From: Flavobacteriales bacterium
GTDB taxonomy: Bacteria; Bacteroidota; Bacteroidia; Flavobacteriales; Schleiferiaceae
NCBI GenBank assembly: GCA_012269745.1
Contig: JAAXJR010000066.1
Location: 1-53,885 of the forward strand
Length of the DNA: 53,885 bases
Reading direction: 5' to 3'
Shown here: positions 1-9,125 of the stretch, one piece after another
Numbering within the stretch: the first letter of the stretch is position 1
Layout: each line of letters opens with the position of its first letter
The notes under the pieces: model-generated
What the model was told of the DNA's origin: nothing
Database searches by the model: none
Seen by the model: only the letters and a program-made list of their open reading frames with translations
Made by a program: the position numbers and the translations under genes

Positions 1-425
1 GGCAATGCTTCACCCCAATACTCCACTTCCTGCTCAAGTTTCTCTTGATCGGTAGTGTCTATTTTATTGATGATCAACAATACAGGGACCTTAGTTTTAA
101 GAAGCTTCTCAAAAAAACCTTGATCCTTGAGGGCTCTATCTCCAGGCTCCACTAAGTAGAGAAACACATCCGCATCGTCGAAGGCGTCCGAGACAAATTT
201 CATCATGTGCTCCTGCATTTTGTAAGCAGGCTGGATAACACCCGGAGTATCAGAAAAAACAATCTGGTATTCCGGCTCGTTCAGAATGCCAAAAATACGG
301 TGACGGGTAGTTTGTGCTTTTGGCGTAATTATAGATAGGCGTTCACCCACTAAGGCATTCATTAGCGTGCTTTTCCCTACATTAGGATTCCCTATGATAT
401 TAACAAAGCCACTCTTGTGTTCCAT
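1..425 (-). CDS. era: GTPase Era, C-terminal part beyond the window edge
   Basis: Era is a GTPase that binds 16S rRNA and helps assemble the small ribosomal subunit. The visible 141 codons, read from the ATG at 425, show all main GTPase motifs: G1 GNPNVGKST near residue 12, the effector-loop QTTRHR, G3 DTPG and G4 NKID. The KH RNA-binding domain would lie past base 1 and cannot be seen, so the gene is partial because of the window, not broken. It is divergent from a histidine kinase-like gene, with 44 bases between the two starts. QTTRHR is typical of Era and separates it from the related GTPase Der. Confidence 0.93.
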   Translation of the reverse strand, partial: MEHKSGFVNIIGNPNVGKSTLMNALVGERLSIITPKAQTTRHRIFGILNEPEYQIVFSDTPGVIQPAYKMQEHMMKFVSDAFDDADVFLYLVEPGDRALKDQGFFEKLLKTKVPVLLIINKIDTTDQEKLEQEVEYWGEAL

Positions 426-469
426 GGCGCAAAGATGAGGCTATATTTTGAATCCGTAACAAGGTCATC

Positions 470-1726
470 ATGCCGTTAACGAAAATCTCAAAACAAGTCG
501 TTTTGATGAAGAAATTCATTCGAATACTAGGCTTCATTTTGCTTATGATTCAAGTGGTTTTGACTTATGTACTCTATGCAAACCCCGAGCTCACTCCCAT
601 TGGAGGAACATGGTTCTTTCTAGTTTTTTCAGGGTTGGCAGTATTTCAATTCTACTATCATTTAATCGTACAGAAAAACGTCAATACTCGATTATTGAAT
701 GCGGTAACAATAGTAATACTTGCGTTATGGTTCAGCGCTAGTGTTTTGCTACTTTTCAAACCTGCAAAGTACATTCCTGCCTCTCAAATAGCGGTGATGA
801 CATCATTTCTTGTTGTTAACTACCGACTGCATAGACATCTGACCAAACAGATTGATTTATTCATTAAAGCTAGTCTATTGGCTATCTCCGGAATCTTCAT
901 AATCAGCACAATTCTGCTCATTCAATCGGAGTCTTTGCCTGAACTACTCGATTTTGTTCGATTGAAAACGACCATCCATTCTATATTGATATTGGTGTTT
1001 ATTGGCTTAGACCGCTACATTATTGATTTACTTCACGCAGAAAAAGATGTCTTGTTAGAGATCGCAAATGAAAAAACTATTGCGCTAAAATCTGAATTAT
1101 TGGACGAAGTTGAACATCGCGTTCACAAGCCAATTAATCAGTTGAAGGCTTCCTTAGAATCTGTTAGAATCAATGTATATGGCGAATCAAAAGAAATTAC
1201 CGAGAACAGTATCCGACAATTAAACACTATTGATAAATATCTCAATTCGATTACTAAGGCAAACAAAATTGAATCGAATAGAGATCTGCCGCTGACACAA
1301 GTGTTGAGAGAATTTGAGACAGTTTATAAAGACTGGGTTTCTTTCAATGTTGGCTACATAGTGCCTACGACTATTTTGAGCAGTAATGAAATCTTCGGGT
1401 TACGGACGTTACTAGATTTCGCAATTAACAACAAGAATAAATATTGCTCTCTTGATGTCGAAATGATCGATAACAAACCTTTCTTCGAAATCACCTTCGA
1501 CGGTTCAGGAATGACAGACTCCATACTCAAGGTAAATTATGATGTAGAAGCTCGTGGGCTCAATGAGAGCTATGACCTTAAACTTGCAGTTCGTGTACTT
1601 CAAAAAGAAGGCTACTCTATTATGCTTTCAAGCCAATTATTACAAGGCACTAGGTTTTTAGTAATCTCTGAAAAAGTGGATTTAAAAGAATACGAGCTTC
1701 CAGGAAAGACCAACCTCCTGTTATAA
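470..1726 (+). CDS. Degenerate membrane histidine kinase-like protein, orphan
   Basis: A 418-residue protein with about six hydrophobic segments in the first 185 residues, then a dimerisation-like helix and a weak ATPase domain. H216 sits in HRVHKPI, which lines up with the H-box HNIRTPI of the better preserved kinase at 36402. A DGSG motif near 344-347 resembles the G1 box, but no glycine-rich G2 box is visible, so it may be a pseudokinase. No response regulator is nearby. ATG at 470 is used here; ATG at 506 (MKKFIRILG) is an equally good start. The sequence TATATTTTG at 442-450 resembles a Bacteroidota -7 box. It ends two bases before the convergent stop of the next gene. Function unknown; a sensory role is inferred. 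Confidence 0.7.
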   Translation: MPLTKISKQVVLMKKFIRILGFILLMIQVVLTYVLYANPELTPIGGTWFFLVFSGLAVFQFYYHLIVQKNVNTRLLNAVTIVILALWFSASVLLLFKPAKYIPASQIAVMTSFLVVNYRLHRHLTKQIDLFIKASLLAISGIFIISTILLIQSESLPELLDFVRLKTTIHSILILVFIGLDRYIIDLLHAEKDVLLEIANEKTIALKSELLDEVEHRVHKPINQLKASLESVRINVYGESKEITENSIRQLNTIDKYLNSITKANKIESNRDLPLTQVLREFETVYKDWVSFNVGYIVPTTILSSNEIFGLRTLLDFAINNKNKYCSLDVEMIDNKPFFEITFDGSGMTDSILKVNYDVEARGLNESYDLKLAVRVLQKEGYSIMLSSQLLQGTRFLVISEKVDLKEYELPGKTNLLL

Positions 1727-1728
1727 CA

Positions 1729-3078
1729 TTAAGGAGCCCAAAACTGATCGGCAATGGGCACACTTTTCTTTCTACCTTGGAATAACGGGTTATGACGGAA
1801 GGAAGCCATTAAATACCACGCAGTGGAACTCACGCAAGGCTCAGTGTCAGCCGCCGTCCAAAGTGGATCGGCGCCATAAGAAGTACCTTGATTGGCAGTG
1901 TAAGGTAGACCTTCTCCACTAGATCCAACGATCCATCCTTTACCCAGTTCTGAAAGAACATCATTTGCGGATTGACGATCGCCAGCTACCCAGTGCATTA
2001 CGGCTACTTGGCCCGTTCCTTCAAACCAAAGTGCATCTTTATCCTCATCAAAACAATAGCCAGAAATTTGCTCAGCAGTCTTAGTACTTGTAACCGTTAA
2101 AGCGTATTTGCTGATGGCCTGGCGGGAAGCATCGTCAAAATTTGGAAAAGCACAATAGCCCCAAGTATTACAATCCAAGGCAAAATTGTATGAAGGATTA
2201 GTAGGCCATGCAACAAAATTACCATCAATGTCGTCCCATTTTTCTGATTCAAGGTGGTTTATAATGCTGCGGTGAATGTTGGTGTAGCCATCTAGTGCCG
2301 CAAAGGCATCAATATTCCCTTCAGTAATCTTGTGAATGGTATCCCCATTGGCTTCGAATCCGCCCCATAAACCGTGATTCACAGGGTCGTTCAGGCTGAT
2401 AAGCCAATTCTCCAATGAAGCTATTAACGTCGAGTATTTATCTGTTCCGGTGGCTTCTTCATAGTTTTTCAGAGCAATCAATAGCCAAGCATTATCACCC
2501 ATCCAGCGACGTCCAGTTGGGGCACCATCTACTGAGCGAAATTGATGAAATCCACCAGGACCATTTTCAAGTTCAGATGTTCTCTTCGAATCGAAAAAAT
2601 CAAAGATTCTCTCAGCACTTTGTGTTTCACCAGCGAGTGTTAATGCGATTGCCGCTAAGGCTTGATCGTAGGTACTCACCAATGTTCCATAAGGCACCGT
2701 CGGCAGTAAACCAAAGACGTTTTGTAGATCCAGCAATAGCGCAACAGCAAGGCTATCCTTCTCACTAGCTTTCTTGGTTGCCCAATAGGTAGTATTGAGC
2801 TGAGTTCCCGTTTCGATTTGAGTGACCAATGTGTATTCAAAGCCTGGCTCAACAGGAATTAAGGTGTCTGACGAAGTAAGTTGTAAAGCACTTACATAGC
2901 CTTGCTCGTCAGTGTATCCCTGAAATTGGCCGTTTAAAGCCACCTCAATACTAGGTAAGGGTTGCCCTGACGTTCTGCTAATAACCAGTACCTGCCGATC
3001 TTTTGGAGTTTCAACCTCCTTTTGGCATGAGGTAAATAGCGCTAAAAGCGCGAATAGACTAAAACTTAAGTTTCTCAT
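1729..3078 (-). CDS. Lipoprotein of six-hairpin (alpha/alpha toroid) glycosidase type, family not assigned
   Basis: The start chosen is the ATG at 3078 (MRNLSFSLFALLALFTSC), because it gives a clean lipoprotein signal with lipid-bearing C18; an upstream in-frame start would add 30 hydrophilic residues and overlap the next gene by over 100 bases. About 449 residues. Residues 30-75 resemble a carboxypeptidase-regulatory-like beta domain (SGQPLPSIEVALNG). The rest is helix-rich with repeated motifs such as WMGDNAWLLIALKNYEE and WFEGTGQVAVMHW, as in alpha/alpha-barrel glycosidases. I cannot place it in a named GH family. It is the last gene of the glucan operon and overlaps the GH17 gene by 20 bases, which ties it to beta-glucan breakdown. 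The activity is inferred from context only. Confidence 0.6.
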   Translation of the reverse strand: MRNLSFSLFALLALFTSCQKEVETPKDRQVLVISRTSGQPLPSIEVALNGQFQGYTDEQGYVSALQLTSSDTLIPVEPGFEYTLVTQIETGTQLNTTYWATKKASEKDSLAVALLLDLQNVFGLLPTVPYGTLVSTYDQALAAIALTLAGETQSAERIFDFFDSKRTSELENGPGGFHQFRSVDGAPTGRRWMGDNAWLLIALKNYEEATGTDKYSTLIASLENWLISLNDPVNHGLWGGFEANGDTIHKITEGNIDAFAALDGYTNIHRSIINHLESEKWDDIDGNFVAWPTNPSYNFALDCNTWGYCAFPNFDDASRQAISKYALTVTSTKTAEQISGYCFDEDKDALWFEGTGQVAVMHWVAGDRQSANDVLSELGKGWIVGSSGEGLPYTANQGTSYGADPLWTAADTEPCVSSTAWYLMASFRHNPLFQGRKKSVPIADQFWAP

Positions 3079-3946
3079 TCTTGTCCCAAAGACCCCATGC
3101 AGCTCCAACATCACCTTCTTTTTCAACTTTCCAACTTTCATCGAAGGACGAAAAATAGAACATTTCAATGCCGCTCTCGTTCGACCACTGCAAGGAATTG
3201 ATAAAATACTTTAAGCTGTTCTCAAAAGAGGCATGTGCCCCGCCTATGCTTTGTCCGCTAGAAGGCCAGCCAGTTTCGGTAATAATCACGCGTTTCTGTC
3301 CGCGACCGGCATCCTTTGCTTCCTGGTACATTTGTTTCATGTACATCAGAGAGTATTCTAATGAACATCCTTCCCAATAAGGGTAACAATTGGCCAAGAT
3401 GATATCACAAGCATCTGCGATGGTAGGATAATCGGTAAATTCATAATAGGCATCAACGTAGCCAACTGGAACACCTTCAACTTGAGCTTTTACTCTATTG
3501 ATATAATCAAGCAGCTGATCCGATTCTAAATCTTCACGATAAAGGACTTCATTACCAACTGCAGCGACATCAACAACACCTTCAGCGCACAAGGCAATGA
3601 GCCCAGCAATCTCGTCTTCGTTTTTTGAAAGGTCGTCTCCAAGCCAAGCACCTACGAGGGTCTTTATTCCCAACTCATGAGCCACACGTGCAATGATTTC
3701 ATTCCCTTCCGTACAAGAGAAGGTGCGCACCCAGTTAATGTGTGGTTTCAGTATCTCAAGCTTACGACGGATTTGACCTTCAGACAGCTGGTCACCAGGC
3801 TTTTGCCCCTCATCGTAAGCACTGAAACAAATGCCGTGGATACCAGCTTCTAAGAGCTTTCGCGCTTCAGCTTTTAGCTGATCTGTTGTCATCGCAAGAG
3901 AAGGACCACCTGCAAGCGACATAAATTTATCTCCTCTAAAAGACAT
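3059..3946 (-). CDS. GH17 beta-1,3-glucanase-like enzyme without signal peptide
   Basis: GH17 enzymes cut or rearrange beta-1,3-glucan by a retaining mechanism. This 295-residue protein has the family TIM-barrel signatures: AVGNEV with the acid/base E133 and ITETGWPSS with the nucleophile E224, plus FYFSSFDESWK near the end. The N-terminus (MSFRGDKFMSLAGG) has no signal peptide or lipobox, so it is probably cytoplasmic, unlike the GH17 lipoprotein at 7851. It lies 21 bases after the symporter gene, which fits processing of imported laminari-oligosaccharides before phosphorolysis. A transglycosylase role is possible. Family call is firm; exact specificity is not. Confidence 0.85.
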   Translation of the reverse strand: MSFRGDKFMSLAGGPSLAMTTDQLKAEARKLLEAGIHGICFSAYDEGQKPGDQLSEGQIRRKLEILKPHINWVRTFSCTEGNEIIARVAHELGIKTLVGAWLGDDLSKNEDEIAGLIALCAEGVVDVAAVGNEVLYREDLESDQLLDYINRVKAQVEGVPVGYVDAYYEFTDYPTIADACDIILANCYPYWEGCSLEYSLMYMKQMYQEAKDAGRGQKRVIITETGWPSSGQSIGGAHASFENSLKYFINSLQWSNESGIEMFYFSSFDESWKVEKEGDVGAAWGLWDKNEKLKF

Positions 3947-3967
3947 ATTGATTGGTTTGGTTAGTTG

Positions 3968-5377
3968 TTAGGCTTCAGCGGCTTTTCTAGCGTCCAATTG
4001 GGCACGGACTTCTTTCGCATAATTCTCGTCCACTTTATAGTTCCACATCACAGCAATAGCGATGAGTGTACAGATGATAGGAAGTCCTGAGAACACCAAA
4101 CGAAGACCGGTAACAGCGCCTGCTGGCTGTACCTCAGCACCACTTTGGTAATTCACCAAAGTCAGTATGAGTCCACTCAAGGCACCTGCAAAGGCGAAAC
4201 CAAGCTTCACCATCCACCAGTAGATAGCACCAAATACACCTTCGCGGCGCTTGCCAGTGTTAAGCTCATCAATATCTAAAACATCTGAAGTCATCGACAT
4301 CATGATGGTAAACAATCCACCAATACCAAATGAGTGGAATGGCAATGCGAACAAGAACATGTACGGCTTACCAGGGATCATCAGGAACCACAACAACGTG
4401 TATCCCACAATTGAGATTGACTGCGACAAAATAAAGGCACGCTTCTTACCTAAAGTCTTTGCCATTCGTGCGACAATTGGGATAACAATAAACGTGGTTA
4501 CAATAGCTCCCACAGAACCAAACAATGTTGGCCATACGCCAGGGGCAGCACCATTAAAGAGGTGCGAGCGGATAACGAAATAAGTAAAGCTCGCTACGGT
4601 ATTAAAGCCGTTGAAAATCAAAAAGGTAGCAATACAAAGCTTTCTAAACGGCGGCGAAGAAAACGCCTCCACGAAGTTTTGAGCAATCTTCCTAATACTG
4701 CCCAAAATTCCTTTGAAATCTAGAGGCTCGTAATCGTTTCTGTCCTTAGTGCTTTCCCCTTTGATGAAAACCGCTGGTGCAATGGCACATAGCGTAAAAA
4801 CTACAGCTACCCAGATGGATAATGAACGCGTAGCCTCGTCTGCCGAAGGGAACCAAGCTGGATCGTACATAATAACCCAGAACCATGGTGCAATGACCCA
4901 AGCCCATTGACCGATCCATTGAGAGATGGCCATGACGCTAGTTCGCTCGTGGTAATCATCACTCATCTCGTAACCCATACTTACGTACGGCACACCGAAT
5001 ATGGTCAGGCCTAAATAGAACACAAATGACCAAACCATCACATAGGTGAAGTTATACATCACGCTATTTTCACGGTACAACTGCCACAACATGGCAAAGG
5101 CAAATCCCATCAGTAAGGCGCCCCAGAAAACGTATTGGCGGCGACGGCCCCACTTACTTCTGGTGTTATCTGAAATGAAGCCCATGATTGGGTCAAGAAT
5201 GCTATCAAATGCACGTGGCGCAAAGAAAATTACTCCCCACATCCATCCTGGGAAGCCTAAATCTTGCACCAACACAACCATGAAAATGCTCATGGCTGCA
5301 GGAAACATTTGATTGGCCAACATACCAACACCGAAGGCGATCTTTTTTCCCATAGGGACTACGCTGGTCGTACTCAT
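3968..5377 (-). CDS. GPH-family (MelB-like) sugar:cation symporter
   Basis: An inner-membrane major facilitator protein of about 469 residues with around 12 hydrophobic segments. Residues 62-80 carry the glycoside-pentoside-hexuronide signature DPIMGFISDNTRSKWGRRR. The ATG at 5377 (MSTTSVVPMGKK) is chosen because it leaves one base after the upstream GH30 stop; the longer reading from 5455 would overlap that gene by 77 bases with no family support. Within this operon it is the only transporter and very likely brings glucose or short beta-glucan oligosaccharides into the cytoplasm, where the GH17 and GH149 enzymes act. The substrate is inferred from neighbours. Confidence 0.85.
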   Translation of the reverse strand: MSTTSVVPMGKKIAFGVGMLANQMFPAAMSIFMVVLVQDLGFPGWMWGVIFFAPRAFDSILDPIMGFISDNTRSKWGRRRQYVFWGALLMGFAFAMLWQLYRENSVMYNFTYVMVWSFVFYLGLTIFGVPYVSMGYEMSDDYHERTSVMAISQWIGQWAWVIAPWFWVIMYDPAWFPSADEATRSLSIWVAVVFTLCAIAPAVFIKGESTKDRNDYEPLDFKGILGSIRKIAQNFVEAFSSPPFRKLCIATFLIFNGFNTVASFTYFVIRSHLFNGAAPGVWPTLFGSVGAIVTTFIVIPIVARMAKTLGKKRAFILSQSISIVGYTLLWFLMIPGKPYMFLFALPFHSFGIGGLFTIMMSMTSDVLDIDELNTGKRREGVFGAIYWWMVKLGFAFAGALSGLILTLVNYQSGAEVQPAGAVTGLRLVFSGLPIICTLIAIAVMWNYKVDENYAKEVRAQLDARKAAEA

Positions 5378-5378
5378 T

Positions 5379-6875
5379 TTATTCTGCTTTAGGTTTTGTA
5401 ACAATGGTTTGAAGGGCCTGAGGCTCGATGGAAACCAATAGCTTGTCGCCATCAATCTCTAATTCAAAACTTCTCGCTTGGTCGCCTTCGTTGAAGACCA
5501 CCACAGCGATGGACCCGTCTGTGTTTTGTGCCGCTGCGACCATTAAGTCTTCGTCGCTTTTTTGAGTTTCAAGAATGGTTGCGCCTGGGCGAATGAATTT
5601 ACTGAAATGCTGCAAGACGTAGAACAAGGGTGTGTAGTAGACCTCATCGTTCTCAGTATCTACAATCACAGGGGCAATACACCAATTCTTTGCCCAGTTG
5701 GGTCCACCTTGGCGGTCGAGCACCATGTTCCAATCCACCCAACCTTGCACCCAGTGGTTCAAACAACCGATAATGTCGCGGGCGTACCTGTTTACTGGGG
5801 CATATTTTGGGTGTAAATAGCGGTTCTCTTCTTCGCGCCAGTAATAGCCCCAATCAGTCGCCTCCTTCTCCCAGTACCAATGATCGTTTTTCCACTCTGG
5901 CACTTGATTGTCTATACATGCTTCCGTCTGCAAAAGGAGCATTTCTGGGGCCGATTTATAGGCGTACTCGAGCTCCTCTGGGAAATAGTCATAGGTGCTT
6001 TCGTACCAGTGCACGGCCATGCCGTCGTAGTATTTCTTTGACTCCTCGTCCTTGTACATCACATCCGCCCATTCCTGTATACCTTGACGGTTTTGATCGT
6101 ATCCTAGAATTTTTAAATCGCCTTTCCCGTCTTTTTCCAACTGTGGACCGAGGTGCTCATTCACAAATCGCGTCATTTCTTCTGGCGAGTAATGCATGCT
6201 CTCCCAATTACCACCATTGCCGTGCGGCTCATTTTCAACTGTGAAGCCCCAAAGGTCGATACCCTCAGCGTTGTACGCATCTACATACTTACTAAAGAAC
6301 AAGGCCCAAGTGGCGTAGTATTCCTCCTTGAGTTTCCCAGCGCGCCATTCGTTGTTGTCCTTCATCCAAGGGGCAGCTGACCACGGTGAAGCAAATAATT
6401 TGAAACCGTCTTCGCTGATATCTTGTGCATCCTTAATCATTGGAATTAAATCATCCATATCCTCCTCAATGGTAAAGTGCTCCAGTTCAACGTCTCCTTC
6501 AATAGGAGTATAAGAATAGTTGCTTACCGAAAAATCACAGGAATTCATGTGTGTGCGAGTGAGGCTGTAATTAGACCCTTCTTTGGAAAAGTAGGCCTTT
6601 AAGACCTCTATTCTGTTCTCAGGACTGAGCAAATTCAGGTTGTACGCTGAAGCCTCGGTAAAGGCACCTCCGAAACCAACAATCTGTTGTTTCTTGGCAT
6701 TGAGGTCCACCTTAAGGGTTGAGTGATTTTCAGTCTCGACAAAGTCATTTACTTGCTCTAAATTCTTCCCACTAGCAGAGGTTTCAAATACATTCACTTC
6801 CATAGTTGGTTCTGGGCTGCAGGCTAGTGTTATCAAGCCAATTAAAAGAGCGGGTAAGACGTTGCGTTGTATCAT
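5379..6875 (-). CDS. GH30 family glucosidase/beta-1,6-glucanase, lipoprotein
   Basis: GH30 enzymes are retaining clan GH-A hydrolases. The 498-residue product has a lipoprotein signal with C19 (LLIGLITLAC), a barrel with the acid/base E216 in FTVENEP and nucleophile E318 in LLQTEAC, and a C-terminal beta-sandwich (about 425-495) usual for the family. WVDWNMVLDRQGGPNW is also typical. In marine flavobacterial laminarin loci GH30 members remove beta-1,6 glucose branches; that role fits here but other GH30 specificities (beta-glucosidase, glucosylceramidase) cannot be excluded. Start ATG 6875 overlaps the stop of the preceding gene by four bases, so the two are translationally coupled. Confidence 0.88.
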   Translation of the reverse strand: MIQRNVLPALLIGLITLACSPEPTMEVNVFETSASGKNLEQVNDFVETENHSTLKVDLNAKKQQIVGFGGAFTEASAYNLNLLSPENRIEVLKAYFSKEGSNYSLTRTHMNSCDFSVSNYSYTPIEGDVELEHFTIEEDMDDLIPMIKDAQDISEDGFKLFASPWSAAPWMKDNNEWRAGKLKEEYYATWALFFSKYVDAYNAEGIDLWGFTVENEPHGNGGNWESMHYSPEEMTRFVNEHLGPQLEKDGKGDLKILGYDQNRQGIQEWADVMYKDEESKKYYDGMAVHWYESTYDYFPEELEYAYKSAPEMLLLQTEACIDNQVPEWKNDHWYWEKEATDWGYYWREEENRYLHPKYAPVNRYARDIIGCLNHWVQGWVDWNMVLDRQGGPNWAKNWCIAPVIVDTENDEVYYTPLFYVLQHFSKFIRPGATILETQKSDEDLMVAAAQNTDGSIAVVVFNEGDQARSFELEIDGDKLLVSIEPQALQTIVTKPKAE

Positions 6876-7849
6876 TCTTTAAGGAATCGGTCCTGCACGG
6901 TGGAGAAGACCTCTTTTTTGGTTCTGTCAATATTTACAATTCCCCAAAATTCTTCATTTGGAGATCCGTCGTAAGGCACACCGCTACTGTTCGGTGCCCA
7001 CCCGCCAATATCTTGAATATCTGGGTTTCCTGCTTTCCACCATCCGTCAGTAAAGGAGAAAAGAGTCATTCCTTCAAATTCATTTGCCAGCGGTGTAAGC
7101 TGGTCGATAATATGTCCGACTGCTAGTGCTTGAGCGCGCTCATTCACGCCCTGCTCTAGACTGTCTTTTTTAATGGTCATGTAACTATCCGCGCCCAACT
7201 CAGAGAAGTAAAAAGGCTTATTACTCTTACTACGCCAATCGGCCACAAAAGATGCAGGAAGGTCCCAGCGGTAGACGTTAAAACCCCACATATCAAGATT
7301 TCTACCGTGGTAAAGCGCTATCGAATCTGGCACCTCACCGTGTGCCGTGGTCACCAGGTGATTCGTATCAATAGCGTGGATAGCATCTGTAGCTGATTCG
7401 AGCGTTTTGTACCAATTCATTAAATCGCCACCAAACCACTCTGGATGATAGTTGTATTCATTACCCAGCTCCCATAAGTAGATGGCAGGATGATCTTTGT
7501 ACTTTCTCACGTAATCGAGGTAGGTACCAGAGTGTAGATCGTAAATACTGTCTTGATTGTACCCAAAACTGGTAATAACCTTCATGCCGCGCGCTGCAAA
7601 TTTGTCCAGCACTTCTTCTTCAGCAATAGGCACATAAACGCGAACCACACCTATACCCGCCTCTTGCATCAGATCGATATCCTGGTCTAGAAATTCCCAG
7701 CTACGCTGCGTATTCCCAACACTAACAGGATGGTAGCAAATTGCCTTGAAGTGGTCCGCTTGCGCAAACTCTTCCTGAGGATTTAAGGCAGGTTCAGTAG
7801 CGCAAGACGCGATAAACACTAAAGAGAATAAAGCCTGTATTTTTTTCAT
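6872..7849 (-). CDS. Clan GH-A glycoside hydrolase-like lipoprotein (GH2/GH5-type barrel)
   Basis: A 325-residue lipoprotein: MKKIQALFSLVFIASC gives lipidation at C16. A single TIM barrel carries LWELGNEYNYHP with putative acid/base E131 and FYFSELGAD with putative nucleophile E217, the arrangement of clan GH-A enzymes that resemble the catalytic domain of GH2 but lack its beta-sandwiches. I cannot give a family number. The ATG at 7849 is preferred because it leaves one base after the upstream stop and starts directly with a signal peptide. Position between GH17 and GH30 genes makes a beta-glucan substrate likely, by context. Confidence 0.75.
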   Translation of the reverse strand: MKKIQALFSLVFIASCATEPALNPQEEFAQADHFKAICYHPVSVGNTQRSWEFLDQDIDLMQEAGIGVVRVYVPIAEEEVLDKFAARGMKVITSFGYNQDSIYDLHSGTYLDYVRKYKDHPAIYLWELGNEYNYHPEWFGGDLMNWYKTLESATDAIHAIDTNHLVTTAHGEVPDSIALYHGRNLDMWGFNVYRWDLPASFVADWRSKSNKPFYFSELGADSYMTIKKDSLEQGVNERAQALAVGHIIDQLTPLANEFEGMTLFSFTDGWWKAGNPDIQDIGGWAPNSSGVPYDGSPNEEFWGIVNIDRTKKEVFSTVQDRFLKE

Positions 7850-7850
7850 C

Positions 7851-9119
7851 TTAACGTCTTCTTTTTGGAGCACTCACCGTCTGTAAAAGAGCAGTTGTAT
7901 CACCCTCGAAAGTTTTTGTTATTCCGTTTCCACCTCTTGTCAAGCCTTCAAAAGCACCTTCATCGACCAAATCCCAAAGGCCATATTTCGCTTGGCCGTC
8001 CAAAGTGATTAATCCAAAATAATTCTCTGAACCCTCCGGATGATTCGGGTCCTTCCATTGCTCATCGAAGGCTTCAAAATAGAAACAACTAATACCTTCA
8101 GCATCCGTCCACTCACGCATTGCATTGTGATACAGTGCTTGCTTGTATTCGTCTGCCGCAAAGGAGCCATTGTTCCCGTAAAAACCCACACTAGTGCTCG
8201 ACCAGCCTGTTTCACCTATATGAATAGGTTTTCCTGGTGCAATTCCATGTACATAGGCCTTCACACTCTCGTATTGACCTTGGGCATAGAACGCAGCACG
8301 TTGCATAGCCATTAAAACTCGATCATGGTCGGAGAATCCGTTAGCTTCATCCGCCGGACTCTCCCAGAAAGCGCTGTTATAATGTGTATCGTGGAAAGGA
8401 TAAGTATGCATACTTACGTAATCCACGGCCATGATGAGCTCTTCTAACTCGCGCAGGTGGTAGGCTTCTTCGCCACCGCCCCATGAAGCAAAATTATCTG
8501 AAGAGGTTACCCAAAGATCTGCCGGTAATTTGCCCATGCGTTTTAGCTCTTGGAGGTAATTTACATACTTCAAGATGACTGATGGATGAACGAAATAGCT
8601 CGTTGCCCAATGCACCATAGCTTCGTTTCCTACAGCAATGATTTTGACAATATCCGGGTATTCATTGGCATAGCGGACTGCCTTTTGAATCTCACTAGTG
8701 TTGTTCTCCTCACTCTCTCTGCTGTGATCAGGAGCTTCAGTGGTCCATGCATTGTGACAATCCATCCATGCACCTAGCATTACGTACATCTCGAAGGAAG
8801 GGTCTTCCTTTTTGAGTTCACGAATGGCTTTGAGCACGTTGGGTGCATGCGGAAGCTGTAGGTTGTATGTTCTAAGCAATCGGACCCCCATAGCTGACAT
8901 GATCTTCAGATCTTCTTTCAGCTCTTCGATGGTGGGCTGCTCGTCTCTCGTTTTTCCTCTGTATCCTCCGTATGAAATAGCTTGGTACTCAGGGTTGCCA
9001 AGTATTTCTCTTGCACTCTTACTCTTTGCCATAGGCTCGCTGCTTGAGGCACAAGAATTCAGCATCAGCATTGCTGCCAATGCACAATAACTTAGAATTC
9101 TTTTACCTACTCCTTTCAT
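7851..9119 (-). CDS. GH17 beta-1,3-glucanase lipoprotein
   Basis: A 422-residue member of GH17, with lipoprotein signal ending LMLNSC (C23). Catalytic residues are visible as E166 in IAVGNEAMV and E303 in HIGETGWSS; CFYFEAFDEQWK near the C-terminal end is also family-typical. As a surface or periplasmic lipoprotein it probably cuts laminarin or its oligosaccharides outside the cytoplasm. It starts six bases after the GH149 stop and is followed with a one-base gap by the next lipoprotein gene, so it belongs to the same transcript. It differs clearly from the exportless GH17 at 3059, suggesting division of labour. Confidence 0.88.
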   Translation of the reverse strand: MKGVGKRILSYCALAAMLMLNSCASSSEPMAKSKSAREILGNPEYQAISYGGYRGKTRDEQPTIEELKEDLKIMSAMGVRLLRTYNLQLPHAPNVLKAIRELKKEDPSFEMYVMLGAWMDCHNAWTTEAPDHSRESEENNTSEIQKAVRYANEYPDIVKIIAVGNEAMVHWATSYFVHPSVILKYVNYLQELKRMGKLPADLWVTSSDNFASWGGGEEAYHLRELEELIMAVDYVSMHTYPFHDTHYNSAFWESPADEANGFSDHDRVLMAMQRAAFYAQGQYESVKAYVHGIAPGKPIHIGETGWSSTSVGFYGNNGSFAADEYKQALYHNAMREWTDAEGISCFYFEAFDEQWKDPNHPEGSENYFGLITLDGQAKYGLWDLVDEGAFEGLTRGGNGITKTFEGDTTALLQTVSAPKRRR

Positions 9120-9125
9120 TCTATC

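Noticed and set aside
3079-3168. Longer N-terminus for the six-hairpin lipoprotein
   Set aside because: It would put hydrophilic residues before a perfect lipoprotein signal and overlap the GH17 gene by over 100 bases.
5562-6513. Plus-strand open frames opposite the GH30 gene
   Set aside because: Low-complexity translations without homology signals; GH30 catalytic motifs prove the minus strand codes.
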